Below are positions 1-8,972 of a DNA stretch of 31,594 nt, in pieces. Each line of letters opens with the position of its first letter. The stretch's first letter is position 1. The notes beneath the pieces were generated by a model. The model was not told the DNA's origin. It saw only the letters and a list, made by a program, of their open reading frames with translations, and made no database searches. Made by a program: the position numbers and the translations under genes. The stretch is from Pseudomonadota bacterium. Its GTDB lineage: Bacteria > Pseudomonadota > Alphaproteobacteria > Rhizobiales > Rhizobiaceae. The DNA lies in contig JAEXYH010000077.1 of assembly GCA_023451735.1 (NCBI GenBank), positions 1 to 31,594 on the forward strand. Reading direction: 5' to 3'.

Positions 1-2027
1 TCGGCCTTGGTACCCATCAGGTTGTCGACCGCCTCGCGGGTGCCTTCGAAATCCACCTCGTCGATATCGACCCGCAGAAGCGTGCGCTTTGCCGGATCCA
101 TGGTGGTTTCCTTGAGCTGCGCGGCCATCATTTCGCCGAGACCTTTGAAGCGCCCGATCTCGACCTTCTTGCCCTTGAAGACGGTTTCCATCAGCTCCGT
201 GCGGTGTGCGTCGTCGCGGGCATAGACCGTCTTGCCGCCCTGGCGAATGACATAGAGCGGCGGCACCGCCAGATAGAGATGGTTGCCGCGGATCAGTTCC
301 GGCATTTCCTGATAGAAGAAGGTGATCAGCAGCGAGGCGATATGGGCGCCGTCGACGTCGGCATCGGTCATGATGATGACGCGTTCGTAACGAAGGTCTT
401 CCTCGCGGTATTTCGACCGTGTGCCACAGCCGAGCGCCTGCACCAGATCGGCGATCTGCTGGTTGGCGGACAGCTTTTCACGGCTGGCGGAACCGACGTT
501 AAGGATCTTTCCACGCAGGGGAAGAATGGCCTGATTGGTTCGGTTGCGGCCCTGTTTGGCCGAGCCACCAGCCGAGTCGCCCTCGACGATGAACAGTTCT
601 GCACCTTCGGCGGTGTTTTGCGAGCAGTCTGCCAGCTTGCCGGGCAGGCGCAGCTTGCGCACGGCCGTCTTGCGGTTGACTTCCTTTTCCTTGCGGCGGC
701 GAAGGCGCTCCTCGGCGCGTTCGATCACCCAGTCGAGCAGCTTTGCCGCTTCGTTGGGATTGCCGGCGAGATAATGGTCGAACGGGTCGCGCAGTACGTT
801 TTCGACAAGCCGCTGCGCCTCGACGGTGGCGAGCTTGTCCTTGGTCTGGCCGACGAATTCCGGTTCACGGATGAAGACCGAGAGCATGCCGACGGCAGAG
901 ATCATCACGTCATCGGTGGTGATGTCCTTGGCGCGCTTGTTCTGGGTCAGTTCGGCGTAGTTTTTCAGACCCTTGGTCAGCGCGATGCGGAGACCCGCCT
1001 CATGCGTACCGCCTTCTTGGGTCGGAATGGTGTTGCAGTAGGAGTGAACCTGCGGATCGCCGCCATACCAGGTGATAGCCCATTCCATGGCGCCGTGGCC
1101 GCCGGTCTTTTCCGTGCGGCCGGCGAAGATTTCGCGGGTGACGGTAAAATCCTTGCCGAGCGTCGCCGCCAGATAATCCTTCAGGCCGCCGGGGAAGTGG
1201 AAGACCGCCTTTTCGGGGATGTCGCCACCCTCCGGCACGACGCCCGGATCACAGCTCCAGCGGATTTCGACGCCGCCGAAGAGATAGGCCTTTGAGCGCG
1301 CCATGCGGAAAATCCGGCCGCCATCGAATTTGGCGCGGTCGCCAAAGATCTGCGGATCGGGATGGAAACGCACGCGGGTGCCGCGGCGGTTATGGACGTC
1401 ACCAAGTTCCTGCAGCCCGCCCTGCGGCACGCCGCGGGAAAAGGTCTGGCGATAGAGCTTGCGGTTGCGGGCGACCTCGACTTCGAGAACGTCCGACAGC
1501 GCGTTGACGACCGAGACGCCGACGCCGTGAAGGCCGCCGGAGGTCTCATAGGCGTCGCCGTCGAATTTACCGCCGGCATGCAGCTTGGTCATGATGACTT
1601 CGAGCGTCGACTTGCCGGGAACCTGCGGATGGTTTTCCACCGGAATGCCGCGGCCGTTGTCGGATACGGTCAGGAAACCTTCGGCATCGAGATGGACCTC
1701 GATGAAATTGGCGTGACCGGCGACCGCTTCGTCCATCGAGTTGTCGATGACTTCGGCAAACAGATGGTGCAGCGCCTTTTCATCGGTGCCGCCGATATAC
1801 ATGCCCGGGCGCATGCGCACCGGCTCGAGGCCTTCCAGCACGCGGATCGAGGAGGCACCGTAATCGTCACCGCCGCTCTTGAGCGGGGCAGGGCGCGGCG
1901 TGGATGGTTCGGCAACGATGGCTGGCGCAGGCGCGGCTGCAGCCGGCTTGGCGCTCACATCCTTGGCACCGAGCGGCTGTGCATTGGCCGAGGGATCACC
2001 GAAAAGATCGTTGCTGTTGTCGTCCAT
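1..2027 (-). CDS. parE: DNA topoisomerase IV subunit B (ParE), 3' end cut by window edge
   Basis: This is the ATPase subunit of topoisomerase IV, which with ParC decatenates daughter chromosomes. About 675 codons are visible and the C terminus lies beyond base 1. After an Ala/Pro-rich N-terminal tail of about 55 residues comes the GHKL ATPase with RMRPGMYIGG (near residue 75), EVIDNSMDEA (near 92), DNGRGIPV (near 124) and GGLHGVGVSVVNAL (near 165). The TOPRIM part shows EGDSAGGSAKQGRNR (near 480), PLRGKILNV and DADVDGAHI (near 552). The MYIGGTDEKALHHL form and the lack of the GyrB-specific insert favour ParE over GyrB. The start was set at the ATG giving MDDNSNDLFG; in-frame ATGs at 2072 and 2078 would add 15 or 17 residues, and none of the three has a strong ribosome site. 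It is divergent from the hydrolase gene. Confidence 0.95.
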   Translation of the reverse strand, partial: MDDNSNDLFGDPSANAQPLGAKDVSAKPAAAAPAPAIVAEPSTPRPAPLKSGGDDYGASSIRVLEGLEPVRMRPGMYIGGTDEKALHHLFAEVIDNSMDEAVAGHANFIEVHLDAEGFLTVSDNGRGIPVENHPQVPGKSTLEVIMTKLHAGGKFDGDAYETSGGLHGVGVSVVNALSDVLEVEVARNRKLYRQTFSRGVPQGGLQELGDVHNRRGTRVRFHPDPQIFGDRAKFDGGRIFRMARSKAYLFGGVEIRWSCDPGVVPEGGDIPEKAVFHFPGGLKDYLAATLGKDFTVTREIFAGRTEKTGGHGAMEWAITWYGGDPQVHSYCNTIPTQEGGTHEAGLRIALTKGLKNYAELTQNKRAKDITTDDVMISAVGMLSVFIREPEFVGQTKDKLATVEAQRLVENVLRDPFDHYLAGNPNEAAKLLDWVIERAEERLRRRKEKEVNRKTAVRKLRLPGKLADCSQNTAEGAELFIVEGDSAGGSAKQGRNRTNQAILPLRGKILNVGSASREKLSANQQIADLVQALGCGTRSKYREEDLRYERVIIMTDADVDGAHIASLLITFFYQEMPELIRGNHLYLAVPPLYVIRQGGKTVYARDDAHRTELMETVFKGKKVEIGRFKGLGEMMAAQLKETTMDPAKRTLLRVDIDEVDFEGTREAVDNLMGTKA

Positions 2028-2210
2028 CTGGTCTTTCACTGCTGCCTGCCGAGGTGCCGAGGAGGAAGCCATGCCCATCTCATATTGTTTCGAATCACTT
2101 GCGATTCTGCCAAAACTTCGGCTTTTTCGCGATGCCGCATGTGCGGACTTTATTGCCAGCAATGCTAGCTAGGCCCCGTGATGGCAAGCTTTCAAGCCGC
2201 AAGGATCCCA

Positions 2211-3110
2211 ATGAAACCCCGCATGTCCACAATTCATTTCGTTTTCGGCACGCTTCTCGCAGTCTGGATATCATCGCCCGGTGACTTTGCAATGGCGCAG
2301 GAAGGGCCGATTCCGCCGTTCAAGGATAACCTGTTCTCCAGCCATAAGGTGCTTACGAGCGAGGATGGCGGGGCTTACGAGGTGATGGACTATAACGAGC
2401 TGCGCGACATCAACGACCGGGACCAAGAACCGGAGCGCCGGGTGCGGGGGGCCTATGTCGACAATTCCGTTCGCCGCCAACAGGAAAACGAGACACTGAC
2501 GCTCGGCGGGCGCAACGTCGATGTGACGCGGGTCGGGCCGGCTTCGGGAGAGCGGTTCGCGGTCATCTTCATCCACGGGCGCGGCGGCGATCGCCGTCTC
2601 GGCGTCAACGATTATTCGTTCGGGGGCAATTTCAACCGGCTGAAGAACCTCGCCGCCCGCAATGGCGGCACCTATTATTCGGTCAGCGTAAAATCCTTCG
2701 ACGACAAGGGCGCTGCGGATGTAGGCGCCTTGGTTCGTTATGCTTTCGAAAAATCGGGAGGCCGGCCGGTCATTCTCGCCTGTGCCTCGATGGGCGGGAT
2801 CATCTGCCAGAACATCGTGCGCGACAAGGAAGCCGTCCGGTACCTCGGCGGCATGGTCCTGCTCGGCGGTCCGCCGGATGCGGGGCTTTCCGCCACGCCG
2901 TTCGCAAAACTCAAGCTGCCGCTCTATTTCGCTCATGGCAGTGCCGACAGCGTCTACAAGTCGGAAGACCAGGAGAAGATTTTCCGCGGATTGCGGGCCT
3001 CGGGCTACCCGGCGCGCTTTGCCCTTTTTAAGACCGGAGGGCATGGAACACCGATCCGCATGGTGGATTGGCGCAAGGTGCTCAACTTCGTCCTGACTGT
3101 CCGCAAATAG
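2211..3110 (+). CDS. secreted alpha/beta hydrolase, substrate unknown
   Basis: A 299-residue protein with a signal peptide: a short basic N terminus, a hydrophobic stretch at about 8-22, and a likely cut after AMA at residue 29, so probably periplasmic. The alpha/beta-hydrolase fold is visible: the oxyanion motif HGRGG at 122-126, the nucleophile Ser193 in CASMGG, Asp246 in HGSAD and His278 in GGHGT. All three catalytic residues are present, so it is probably active. The start at 2211 has AAGGA at 2201-2205 with correct spacing; an upstream GTG (2178) and ATG (2181) in the same frame have no ribosome site. It stands alone between parE (divergent) and tpiA. The family covers esterases, lipases and peptidases, and the substrate cannot be told from sequence. 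Confidence 0.82.
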   Translation: MKPRMSTIHFVFGTLLAVWISSPGDFAMAQEGPIPPFKDNLFSSHKVLTSEDGGAYEVMDYNELRDINDRDQEPERRVRGAYVDNSVRRQQENETLTLGGRNVDVTRVGPASGERFAVIFIHGRGGDRRLGVNDYSFGGNFNRLKNLAARNGGTYYSVSVKSFDDKGAADVGALVRYAFEKSGGRPVILACASMGGIICQNIVRDKEAVRYLGGMVLLGGPPDAGLSATPFAKLKLPLYFAHGSADSVYKSEDQEKIFRGLRASGYPARFALFKTGGHGTPIRMVDWRKVLNFVLTVRK

Positions 3111-3126
3111 ATGGAACGAGACGTTT

Positions 3127-3155
3127 AATCGGTCTGTAATGGCGCTCAACCGATT
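3127..3155. other. small inverted repeat after the hydrolase gene
   Basis: The arms AATCGGT (3127-3133) and ACCGATT (3149-3155) are complementary with a 15-base loop, 16 bases after the hydrolase stop. There is no T tract, so it is at best a weak terminator or a transcript-end stabiliser. Confidence 0.3.
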
Positions 3156-3276
3156 GAATTGCGGGATCCCTGGCGGTTTTCCCCTCTGCCGCGGCCGAGT
3201 GGAGGCGGTTTCTGAAGCAAGCGCTTGAAAAGAGACCGTTTTCCGGCGTACGAAGGAGGCCGACTTATTCGGGTGT

Positions 3277-3302
3277 CCGGATTTTGCAGCCGGATTTTGC
3301 AG
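3277..3302. repeat. 13-bp perfect tandem duplication upstream of tpiA
   Basis: CCGGATTTTGCAG occurs twice head to tail (3277-3289 and 3290-3302), ending 56 bases before the tpiA start. It is either a slippage duplication in the leader or a paired binding site. The rest of the 3111-3358 gap contains nothing I can name. Confidence 0.8.
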
Positions 3303-3358
3303 ATTGTGATTGCGATCTCGTTTCAGGATCGTCGAGAGATAGAGGAGGAAACCGCACG

Positions 3359-4138
3359 ATGACCCCAGACGTTCGCCCGCTTGTGGCCGGAAACTGGAAG
3401 ATGAACGGCACCCGTGAGGCGCTCGGCGAGATCAAGGCGATGGCCGAAGGAGTGATAGGCCCATTGTCGGACCGTGTCGACGCGTTGATCTGCCCGCCGG
3501 CAACGCTTCTTTATGTCGCGACGGCGCTATGCACCGACAGTCCGTTGATGATCGGTGCACAGGATTGCCATCAGAAGGTTTCGGGCGCGCATACAGGCGA
3601 TATTTCGGCCGAGATGATTGCCGACTGCTTCGGAACCCACGTCATTCTCGGCCATTCGGAGCGCCGCACCGATCACGCCGAGACCGATCATGTTGTACGG
3701 GACAAGGCCGCCGCCGCCTATGAGGCGGAGCTGACCGCGATCATCTGCATCGGCGAAACCGCGGGCGAGCGCGACGGCTATCAGACGCTGGACGTCCTGA
3801 AACGGCAGCTGGACGGTTCGATCCCTGATGGGGCGAACGCCGAAAACACAGTGATTGCCTATGAGCCTGTGTGGGCGATCGGATCGGGATTGACCCCGAC
3901 GAACGAGGATATCGCGGTTGCGCATGCCTTCATGCGGTCCGAACTCACCAAGCGCTTCGGCGACGAGGGCAAGAAGATGCGGATTCTCTATGGCGGTTCG
4001 GTCAAGCCGGGCAATGCCGAGACGCTGATGGGGATCGCCAATGTCGATGGTGCATTGATCGGCGGAGCGAGCTTGAAAGCGGCCGACTTCCTCGCCATCT
4101 ATCGGGTCTATGAAGGGCTGATCGCGGAAACCTTGTAA
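3359..4138 (+). CDS. tpiA: triosephosphate isomerase
   Basis: Interconverts dihydroxyacetone phosphate and glyceraldehyde 3-phosphate in the cytosol (glycolysis and gluconeogenesis). It has 259 residues, the usual length. Catalytic and binding residues are in place: Asn12 and Lys14 in AGNWKMNG, His99 in GHSERR, Glu169 in AYEPVWAIGSG (with the start of the mobile loop), and the phosphate-binding YGGSVKPGNA near the C terminus. The start is the ATG behind GAGGAGGAAA (3342-3351); the same frame is open further upstream to 3284, but without a ribosome site or family similarity. It is followed by secG after 83 bases and then pyrG, a common alphaproteobacterial order. In many Rhizobiales tpiA is divergent from ppiD; here ppiD is about 10 kb away. 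Confidence 0.97.
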   Translation: MTPDVRPLVAGNWKMNGTREALGEIKAMAEGVIGPLSDRVDALICPPATLLYVATALCTDSPLMIGAQDCHQKVSGAHTGDISAEMIADCFGTHVILGHSERRTDHAETDHVVRDKAAAAYEAELTAIICIGETAGERDGYQTLDVLKRQLDGSIPDGANAENTVIAYEPVWAIGSGLTPTNEDIAVAHAFMRSELTKRFGDEGKKMRILYGGSVKPGNAETLMGIANVDGALIGGASLKAADFLAIYRVYEGLIAETL

Positions 4139-4221
4139 TCAAGGCTTGGAAACCGCGATAGGCTCATGTAAAGAGCCGCCAAACTCTTATTCGATGCCCG
4201 CGTAGGGCAGGGACCCGATAC

Positions 4222-4674
4222 ATGCAGACCGTTTTGATCGTCATTCATCTCATGATCGTGCTTGCGCTCGTCGGCGTAGTGCTCATCCAGCGCTCCGAAG
4301 GCGGCGGGCTCGGCATTGGCGGCGGCTCCGGCTTCATGTCGGCGCGCGGCACGGCCAATGCGCTGACCCGCACGACGGCGATCCTCGCGGCGCTGTTCTT
4401 CGTGACCTCGCTGGCGCTCGGCATTCTTGCCCGTTACGACTCGCAGCCGACCGATATCCTGAACCGTATCCCGCAGAGCCAGCAGGGCACGGGTAACGGC
4501 ATTCTTGACCAGCTCGGCCCGGCGCCGACTGCACCGCCGGCACAGGCTCCTGCAGGTAACGGCGTTCCGTCCGAAACAGGCGCTGCCACACCGGCCGCTC
4601 CGGCGGCGGGTCAAGCCCCGGCTGCTCCGGCTGCACCCGCTGCGCCGTCGAACAGCGTTCCGACCGGCCAATAA
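4222..4674 (+). CDS. secG: preprotein translocase subunit SecG
   Basis: A small inner-membrane partner of SecYE that supports SecA-driven export. The protein has 150 residues. A first membrane span lies at about 3-22, then the conserved QRSEGGGLG segment, a glycine-rich loop, and a second span at about 52-70. After residue 85 the tail is a low-complexity run rich in Ala, Pro and Gln, as in other alphaproteobacterial SecG proteins; this makes it longer than the roughly 110-residue E. coli protein. The ribosome site AGGGCAGGGA lies at 4204-4213. A clear terminator follows, so pyrG probably has its own promoter. Confidence 0.93.
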   Translation: MQTVLIVIHLMIVLALVGVVLIQRSEGGGLGIGGGSGFMSARGTANALTRTTAILAALFFVTSLALGILARYDSQPTDILNRIPQSQQGTGNGILDQLGPAPTAPPAQAPAGNGVPSETGAATPAAPAAGQAPAAPAAPAAPSNSVPTGQ

Positions 4675-4697
4675 GGCTCCGGTCAAGACTTCAAGCT

Positions 4698-4729
4698 CCG
4701 GCAGGCCAAAAGCCTGCCGGTTTTATTTT
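4698..4729 (+). terminator. Rho-independent terminator after secG
   Basis: A perfect 9-bp GC-rich stem (CCGGCAGGC at 4698-4706, GCCTGCCGG at 4712-4720) with a five-base loop is followed at once by TTTTATTTT. This is a textbook intrinsic terminator ending the tpiA-secG transcript. Confidence 0.92.
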
Positions 4730-4810
4730 GTGAAGATTCCACAGCCGTTTTAGCGTTTGGCAAAATTAGGGCTGGCGGAATCGTGTGTGAAAAGGTAACC
4801 GGTGACTCCC

Positions 4811-6439
4811 ATGGCGCGATATGTATTCATCACAGGCGGCGTGGTTTCTTCCCTCGGAAAAGGAATTGCGGCCGCGGCCCTCGGAGCATTGCTCCAGGCG
4901 AGGGGTTACCGGGTTCGGCTGAAGAAGCTCGATCCTTATCTCAACGTTGATCCGGGCACGATGAGCCCGACCCAGCACGGCGAAGTCTTCGTCACCGACG
5001 ACGGTGCCGAGACGGATCTCGATCTCGGTCACTACGAGCGGTTCACGGGCCGTTCTGCGACCAAGACCGACAACATCACCACCGGCCGGATCTACAAGAA
5101 CATCATCGACAAGGAACGCCGCGGCGATTACCTCGGCGCGACCGTCCAGGTCATTCCGCACGTGACGAACGAGATCAAGGATTTCGTCACCGAAGGCAAT
5201 GACGACTATGATTTCGTTCTCTGCGAAGTCGGCGGCACGGTCGGCGATATCGAGGCGATGCCGTTCATGGAAGCGATCCGCCAGGTCAATAACGACCTGC
5301 CGCGCGGCACCGTCATCTATGTTCACCTCACCCTGATGCCGTATATCTCTGCAGCCGGCGAGTTGAAGACCAAGCCGACGCAGCATTCCGTCAAGGAACT
5401 GCAGGCGCTCGGTATCCATCCCGACATCCTGCTGGTGCGCGCCGACCGGGAAATCCCGGAAGCGGAACGCCGCAAGCTTTCGCTGTTCTGCAACGTGCGC
5501 GAAAGCGCCGTCATCCAGGCGCTCGATGTCGCCAATATCTATGACGTTCCGATTGCATATCACAAGGAAGGCCTCGACAACGAGGTTCTGGCCGCCTTCG
5601 GCATCGAGCCTGCGCCGAAGCCGCGTCTCGACCCTTGGGAAGACGTCTGCAACCGCATCAGGACGCCGGAAGGCGAAGTCACGATCGCGATCGTCGGCAA
5701 ATATACCGGCCTGAAGGATGCCTATAAGTCGCTGATCGAGGCGCAGCATCACGGCGGCATCGCCAACCACGTCAAGGTCAAGCTCGAGTGGATCGAGTCG
5801 GAGGTCTTCGAAAAGGAAGATCCGACCCCTTACCTCGAAAAGGTTCACGGCATTCTCGTGCCGGGTGGCTTTGGCGAGCGCGGTTCGGAAGGCAAGATTC
5901 TTGCTGCCCAGTTCGCCCGCGAACGCAAGGTTCCGTATTTCGGCATCTGCTTCGGCATGCAGATGGCGGTGGTGGAAGCCGCCCGTCATCTGGCCGGCAT
6001 CGAAAAGGCCTCGTCCACCGAATTCGGCTCTACCTCTGAACCTGTGGTCGGCCTGATGACCGAATGGGTCAAGGGCAATGCGCTTGAGAAGCGTGCGGCA
6101 GCCGGCGACCTCGGCGGCACGATGCGTCTCGGCGCCTATGCCGCGAGCCTGAAGAAGGACACCAAGATCGCCGAGATCTACGGCTCGACCGACATCTCGG
6201 AACGTCACCGTCATCGCTATGAGGTGAATGTCGACTACAAGGACCGCCTCGAAAGCTGCGGCCTGGTGTTCTCCGGCATGTCGCCGGACGGTGTCCTGCC
6301 GGAAACGGTCGAATATCCGGATCACCCGTGGTTCATCGGTGTCCAGTACCACCCGGAACTGAAGAGCCGTCCGCTCGATCCACACCCGCTGTTTGCAAGC
6401 TTCATCGAAGCGGCGCTGGAACAGAGCCGGCTGGTTTAA
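4811..6439 (+). CDS. pyrG: CTP synthase
   Basis: Glutamine-dependent amination of UTP to CTP, the last step of pyrimidine nucleotide synthesis. It has 542 residues, close to the 545 of E. coli. The N-terminal synthetase domain begins MARYVFITGG with the P-loop SSLGKG at 13-18. The C-terminal class I glutamine amidotransferase domain has its nucleophile Cys380 in FGICFGMQ and the His514/Glu516 pair in QYHPEL. The ATG at 4811 gives the family-typical N terminus; a GTG at 4802 would add three residues. The ribosome site, AAAGGTAA at 4791-4798, is somewhat far. It lies between the secG terminator and a second strong terminator, so it is probably transcribed alone. Confidence 0.97.
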   Translation: MARYVFITGGVVSSLGKGIAAAALGALLQARGYRVRLKKLDPYLNVDPGTMSPTQHGEVFVTDDGAETDLDLGHYERFTGRSATKTDNITTGRIYKNIIDKERRGDYLGATVQVIPHVTNEIKDFVTEGNDDYDFVLCEVGGTVGDIEAMPFMEAIRQVNNDLPRGTVIYVHLTLMPYISAAGELKTKPTQHSVKELQALGIHPDILLVRADREIPEAERRKLSLFCNVRESAVIQALDVANIYDVPIAYHKEGLDNEVLAAFGIEPAPKPRLDPWEDVCNRIRTPEGEVTIAIVGKYTGLKDAYKSLIEAQHHGGIANHVKVKLEWIESEVFEKEDPTPYLEKVHGILVPGGFGERGSEGKILAAQFARERKVPYFGICFGMQMAVVEAARHLAGIEKASSTEFGSTSEPVVGLMTEWVKGNALEKRAAAGDLGGTMRLGAYAASLKKDTKIAEIYGSTDISERHRHRYEVNVDYKDRLESCGLVFSGMSPDGVLPETVEYPDHPWFIGVQYHPELKSRPLDPHPLFASFIEAALEQSRLV

Positions 6440-6446
6440 TCAGATC

Positions 6447-6480
6447 AAAAAAAGACCCGGTTTCGACCGGGTCTTTTGTT
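6447..6480. terminator. bidirectional terminator between pyrG and the PanE-type gene
   Basis: AAAAGACCCGGT (6450-6461) pairs perfectly with ACCGGGTCTTTT (6466-6477) across a TTCG tetraloop. The A-rich and T-rich ends let it work on both strands. The stop codon of the opposing gene (6479-6481) touches the 3' edge, so the two convergent transcripts share it. Confidence 0.93.
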
Positions 6481-7393
6481 ATGGAATGTCTGTCCCGACT
6501 GCATTCGCATCACTGACCGCCGTAAGGAGCGCAAGCATGGCGCCATTCAACGGTGCCGGAATGCCGTGTCGCCTGGCAGCCGCAACCACGGCTCCGTTCA
6601 GCGCTTCGATTTCCAGCGGGCGTCCGGCGAGGCAGTCGAAATACATCGAGGTGCCGGCCTCTGGCGGATAGCCCAGAAATGTCTCGAGAATCGTTTCGGC
6701 TTCGTTGTCGCGCAGTTGCGCTCCGTCGGCACGGCCGACGGCGACCGCCTCATGCAAAATACCAAGAGACAGGTCCTGTATGTCTGCTCGCTGGAAGACC
6801 CCAAGCCTCTGGCGCGTCAGGGCGGTGATCGGGTTGGCGATGACGTTGATCAGCAATTTGCGCCATTGATAGGTGATGAAGTCCGTGCTGATGCCGACAT
6901 CAATCGGCGTGCCTTCGAAAAGAGCCGCGAAGGCATCGGACTGCGGTACTGCCGGAACCAACAGGTCGTGACCGCGGATATGGCGGAGCCTGACATGATC
7001 CGGGGCAAACCGCTCGCCGTTGTAATAGACGATTGCCGGGAGAACGCTGGCGCCCTTCGCATGCGGAGCGACGCGTTCCTCATGAGCAATGCCGTTCTGC
7101 AGGACGGCGACCGTCGTTAGCGGCGTGCAGAGCCGTTCCAGCCAGGGGGCGGCGGAGGCGCTGTCCTGCGCCTTGGTGCAGAGGACAACCCAGTCTACCG
7201 GTTCGGCGAGGTTCGGGTCCGTCAGCGTTTTCAGTGGGATCTGCGCACTCTCTTCGTGATGGTCGAAGGTGAGTGTATCGATCTGTCTGCGGGCGCAGAC
7301 AGTGACCTCATTCTTCGGTGACAAGCTCAGGCAGGCGGCCGCGACACCCCCGATCCCGCCAAGCCCGACGACTGCAATTTTTCGTCCCACCAT
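6479..7393 (-). CDS. 2-dehydropantoate 2-reductase family protein (PanE-like)
   Basis: Probably the NADPH-dependent reduction of ketopantoate to pantoate (pantothenate/CoA pathway). The 304-residue protein starts with a Rossmann motif (VVGLGGIGG, about 8-16). The family's active-site residues can be seen: the Asn in LQNGIAHE, the Lys and two spaced Asn in WRKLLINVIANP, and the Glu in RPLEIEALNGAV. A strong ribosome site, AAAAGGAGGAG, stands before the ATG. It lies 87 bases behind the photolyase gene on the same strand and may be cotranscribed with it. Bacteria often carry several PanE-like reductases with other 2-keto acid substrates, so I do not assign panE outright. Confidence 0.82.
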   Translation of the reverse strand: MVGRKIAVVGLGGIGGVAAACLSLSPKNEVTVCARRQIDTLTFDHHEESAQIPLKTLTDPNLAEPVDWVVLCTKAQDSASAAPWLERLCTPLTTVAVLQNGIAHEERVAPHAKGASVLPAIVYYNGERFAPDHVRLRHIRGHDLLVPAVPQSDAFAALFEGTPIDVGISTDFITYQWRKLLINVIANPITALTRQRLGVFQRADIQDLSLGILHEAVAVGRADGAQLRDNEAETILETFLGYPPEAGTSMYFDCLAGRPLEIEALNGAVVAAARRHGIPAPLNGAMLALLTAVSDANAVGTDIP

Positions 7394-7480
7394 GGCTGCT
7401 CCTCCTTTTCCCAGGAGAAGCAGGTTAGTCGCTGGTAGCGGTCATGGAAACGTCAATCGCTCCGGCTTCGGTACGGCCTT

Positions 7481-8917
7481 TCAGCCTTTCAGCCTTTTAT
7501 AGGCTTCAAGCGCCCGGTTACGTGCCATGCCGTGATTGACGATCGGCCGCGGGTAGGTCTTTCCGAGTTCCACGCCAGCATTTGCCAGCACATGTTCGGA
7601 TGCCTCGAAGGGCTTGTGGATGTATTTCTTCGGCAGGTCCTTCAGTTCCGGCACGAAGTGGCGGACATAATCGCCGTCGGGATCGAATTTTTCGCCTTGC
7701 AGGATCGGGTTGAAGATACGGAAAAAGGGCGAGGCGTCGGCACCGGACCCTGCCACCCATTGCCAGTTGGCTGTGTTGCTGGCCGGATCGGCATCAAGCA
7801 GCGTATCGCGGAACCATTCCTCACCGCGCCGCCAGTCGATCAGCAGGTCCTTGATCAGGAAGGATGCCGTGATCATCCGCACGCGGTTGTGCATGTAGCC
7901 GGTCTGCCAGAGCTCGCGCATGCCGGCATCGACGATCGGGTAACCAGTCAGTCCTTTCGTCCAGGCGCGGAAATCGGGCGCGTGGAACTCCCATTCGAAG
8001 GCGTCGAACTTGTCGTCCCAGTTCTTTGTGCGAAGCTCGGGGAAAGCGACCAGCAGATTATAGCAGAAGTCGCGCCAGGCCAGTTCCTTGCGGTAATGCA
8101 CCAGGTCATCCCGGTGTTTCTGCGCCAGCCCGTTGGTGGCATGCCAGATGCGGGCGGGAGAGATTTCGCCAAGCGCCATATGCGGAGAAAGCCGCGAGGT
8201 CGCGTCGATCGCAGGAAAATCGCGGCCGCGCTTGTAATCGTGCAGATCGGCATCGATCAGGTCTTCCAGCCTCTCCTGCGCGCCGGCTTCGCCGGGCGTC
8301 CAATGTTCGGAAAAGCCTTTCGCCCAGTTCGGCCTGGTCGGCAGCAGGTTCCAGCCGTCGAGCGCTTCGGAACGAGGGTGGCTTGTGGGCGAGGGGATGG
8401 TTTTCGGCGCATCGATCGGCTCATGCGGCTCGTGCAGCTTCTGCATGGCGTTCCAGAACGGCGTATAGACCTTGAAGGCATTGCCGGAGCCGGTGCGGAT
8501 CGATTTCGGATCGTGCAGCAACTGTCCGTGGAAGGCACGGATGGCGACGCCCGCATCCTTGAGCGCGATGGCGATGTCGCGGTCCAGGGAGGTCCGCTCG
8601 TAGGCGCGGTTGACATAGACCGTCTTTGCACCGGTCTTTCGGGCTATATCGACGATGATCTCATCGGCCTTGCCGGTGGCAAGCGTCAGGTCGCTGCCCA
8701 GTGACTTCAGCTTCTCTTTGAGCGCCGCCAGCGAATGATGCAGCCACCAGGCCTGTGCGGCGCCGAGCGGGCCGATATCGGGCTGTTCCGGTTCGCGGAT
8801 ATAGACCGGGATAATCGGGCCATCGGCATCGATCGCGGCATGAAGCGCTGCGTTGTCGTCGAGACGCAGATCCTTGCGGAACCAGAGGATGGAGGGTGTG
8901 GGAGGGGTGTCGGACAC
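7481..8917 (-). CDS. deoxyribodipyrimidine photolyase (FAD/light-dependent DNA repair)
   Basis: A 478-residue cryptochrome/photolyase family protein that splits UV-induced cyclobutane pyrimidine dimers using blue light. The N-terminal antenna domain begins ILWFRKDLRLDDNAAL. The C-terminal FAD domain includes ELAWRDFCYNLL, GYPIVDAGMRELWQTGYMHN, the MHNRVRM motif, and ASNTANWQWVAGSGADASPF carrying the electron-transfer tryptophan region. It looks closest to the rhizobial/Agrobacterium PhrA type, but I cannot separate class I from class III by eye. The start is GTG at 8917 with CGGAG six bases upstream. It lies 55 bases behind moeA, where many Rhizobiales have lexA. The stop codon falls inside a short GCCTTTCA tandem repeat. 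Confidence 0.92.
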   Translation of the reverse strand: MSDTPPTPSILWFRKDLRLDDNAALHAAIDADGPIIPVYIREPEQPDIGPLGAAQAWWLHHSLAALKEKLKSLGSDLTLATGKADEIIVDIARKTGAKTVYVNRAYERTSLDRDIAIALKDAGVAIRAFHGQLLHDPKSIRTGSGNAFKVYTPFWNAMQKLHEPHEPIDAPKTIPSPTSHPRSEALDGWNLLPTRPNWAKGFSEHWTPGEAGAQERLEDLIDADLHDYKRGRDFPAIDATSRLSPHMALGEISPARIWHATNGLAQKHRDDLVHYRKELAWRDFCYNLLVAFPELRTKNWDDKFDAFEWEFHAPDFRAWTKGLTGYPIVDAGMRELWQTGYMHNRVRMITASFLIKDLLIDWRRGEEWFRDTLLDADPASNTANWQWVAGSGADASPFFRIFNPILQGEKFDPDGDYVRHFVPELKDLPKKYIHKPFEASEHVLANAGVELGKTYPRPIVNHGMARNRALEAYKRLKG

Positions 8918-8929
8918 AATCTACTCCGT

Positions 8930-8946
8930 TTGGGCATTATGCCCAA
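8930..8946. other. 17-bp palindrome in the moeA-photolyase gap
   Basis: TTGGGCAT, one T, then ATGCCCAA: a perfect inverted repeat 13 bases upstream of the photolyase GTG start. It could be an operator or a small hairpin between the two genes. It has no T tract on either strand, so it is not an intrinsic terminator. Confidence 0.6.
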
Positions 8947-8972
8947 GGCTACGGACTGGATGTCGTTTCGGA

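Noticed and set aside
204..1295. A 363-codon plus-strand frame over parE
   Set aside because: ParE motifs (TOPRIM, GHKL) on the minus strand account for these bases.
4766..6385. A 539-codon open frame antisense to pyrG
   Set aside because: pyrG is unmistakable on the plus strand; the antisense product has no motif and no ribosome site.
7532..8704. A 390-codon plus-strand frame over the photolyase gene
   Set aside because: A shadow of the photolyase reading frame with low-information translation.
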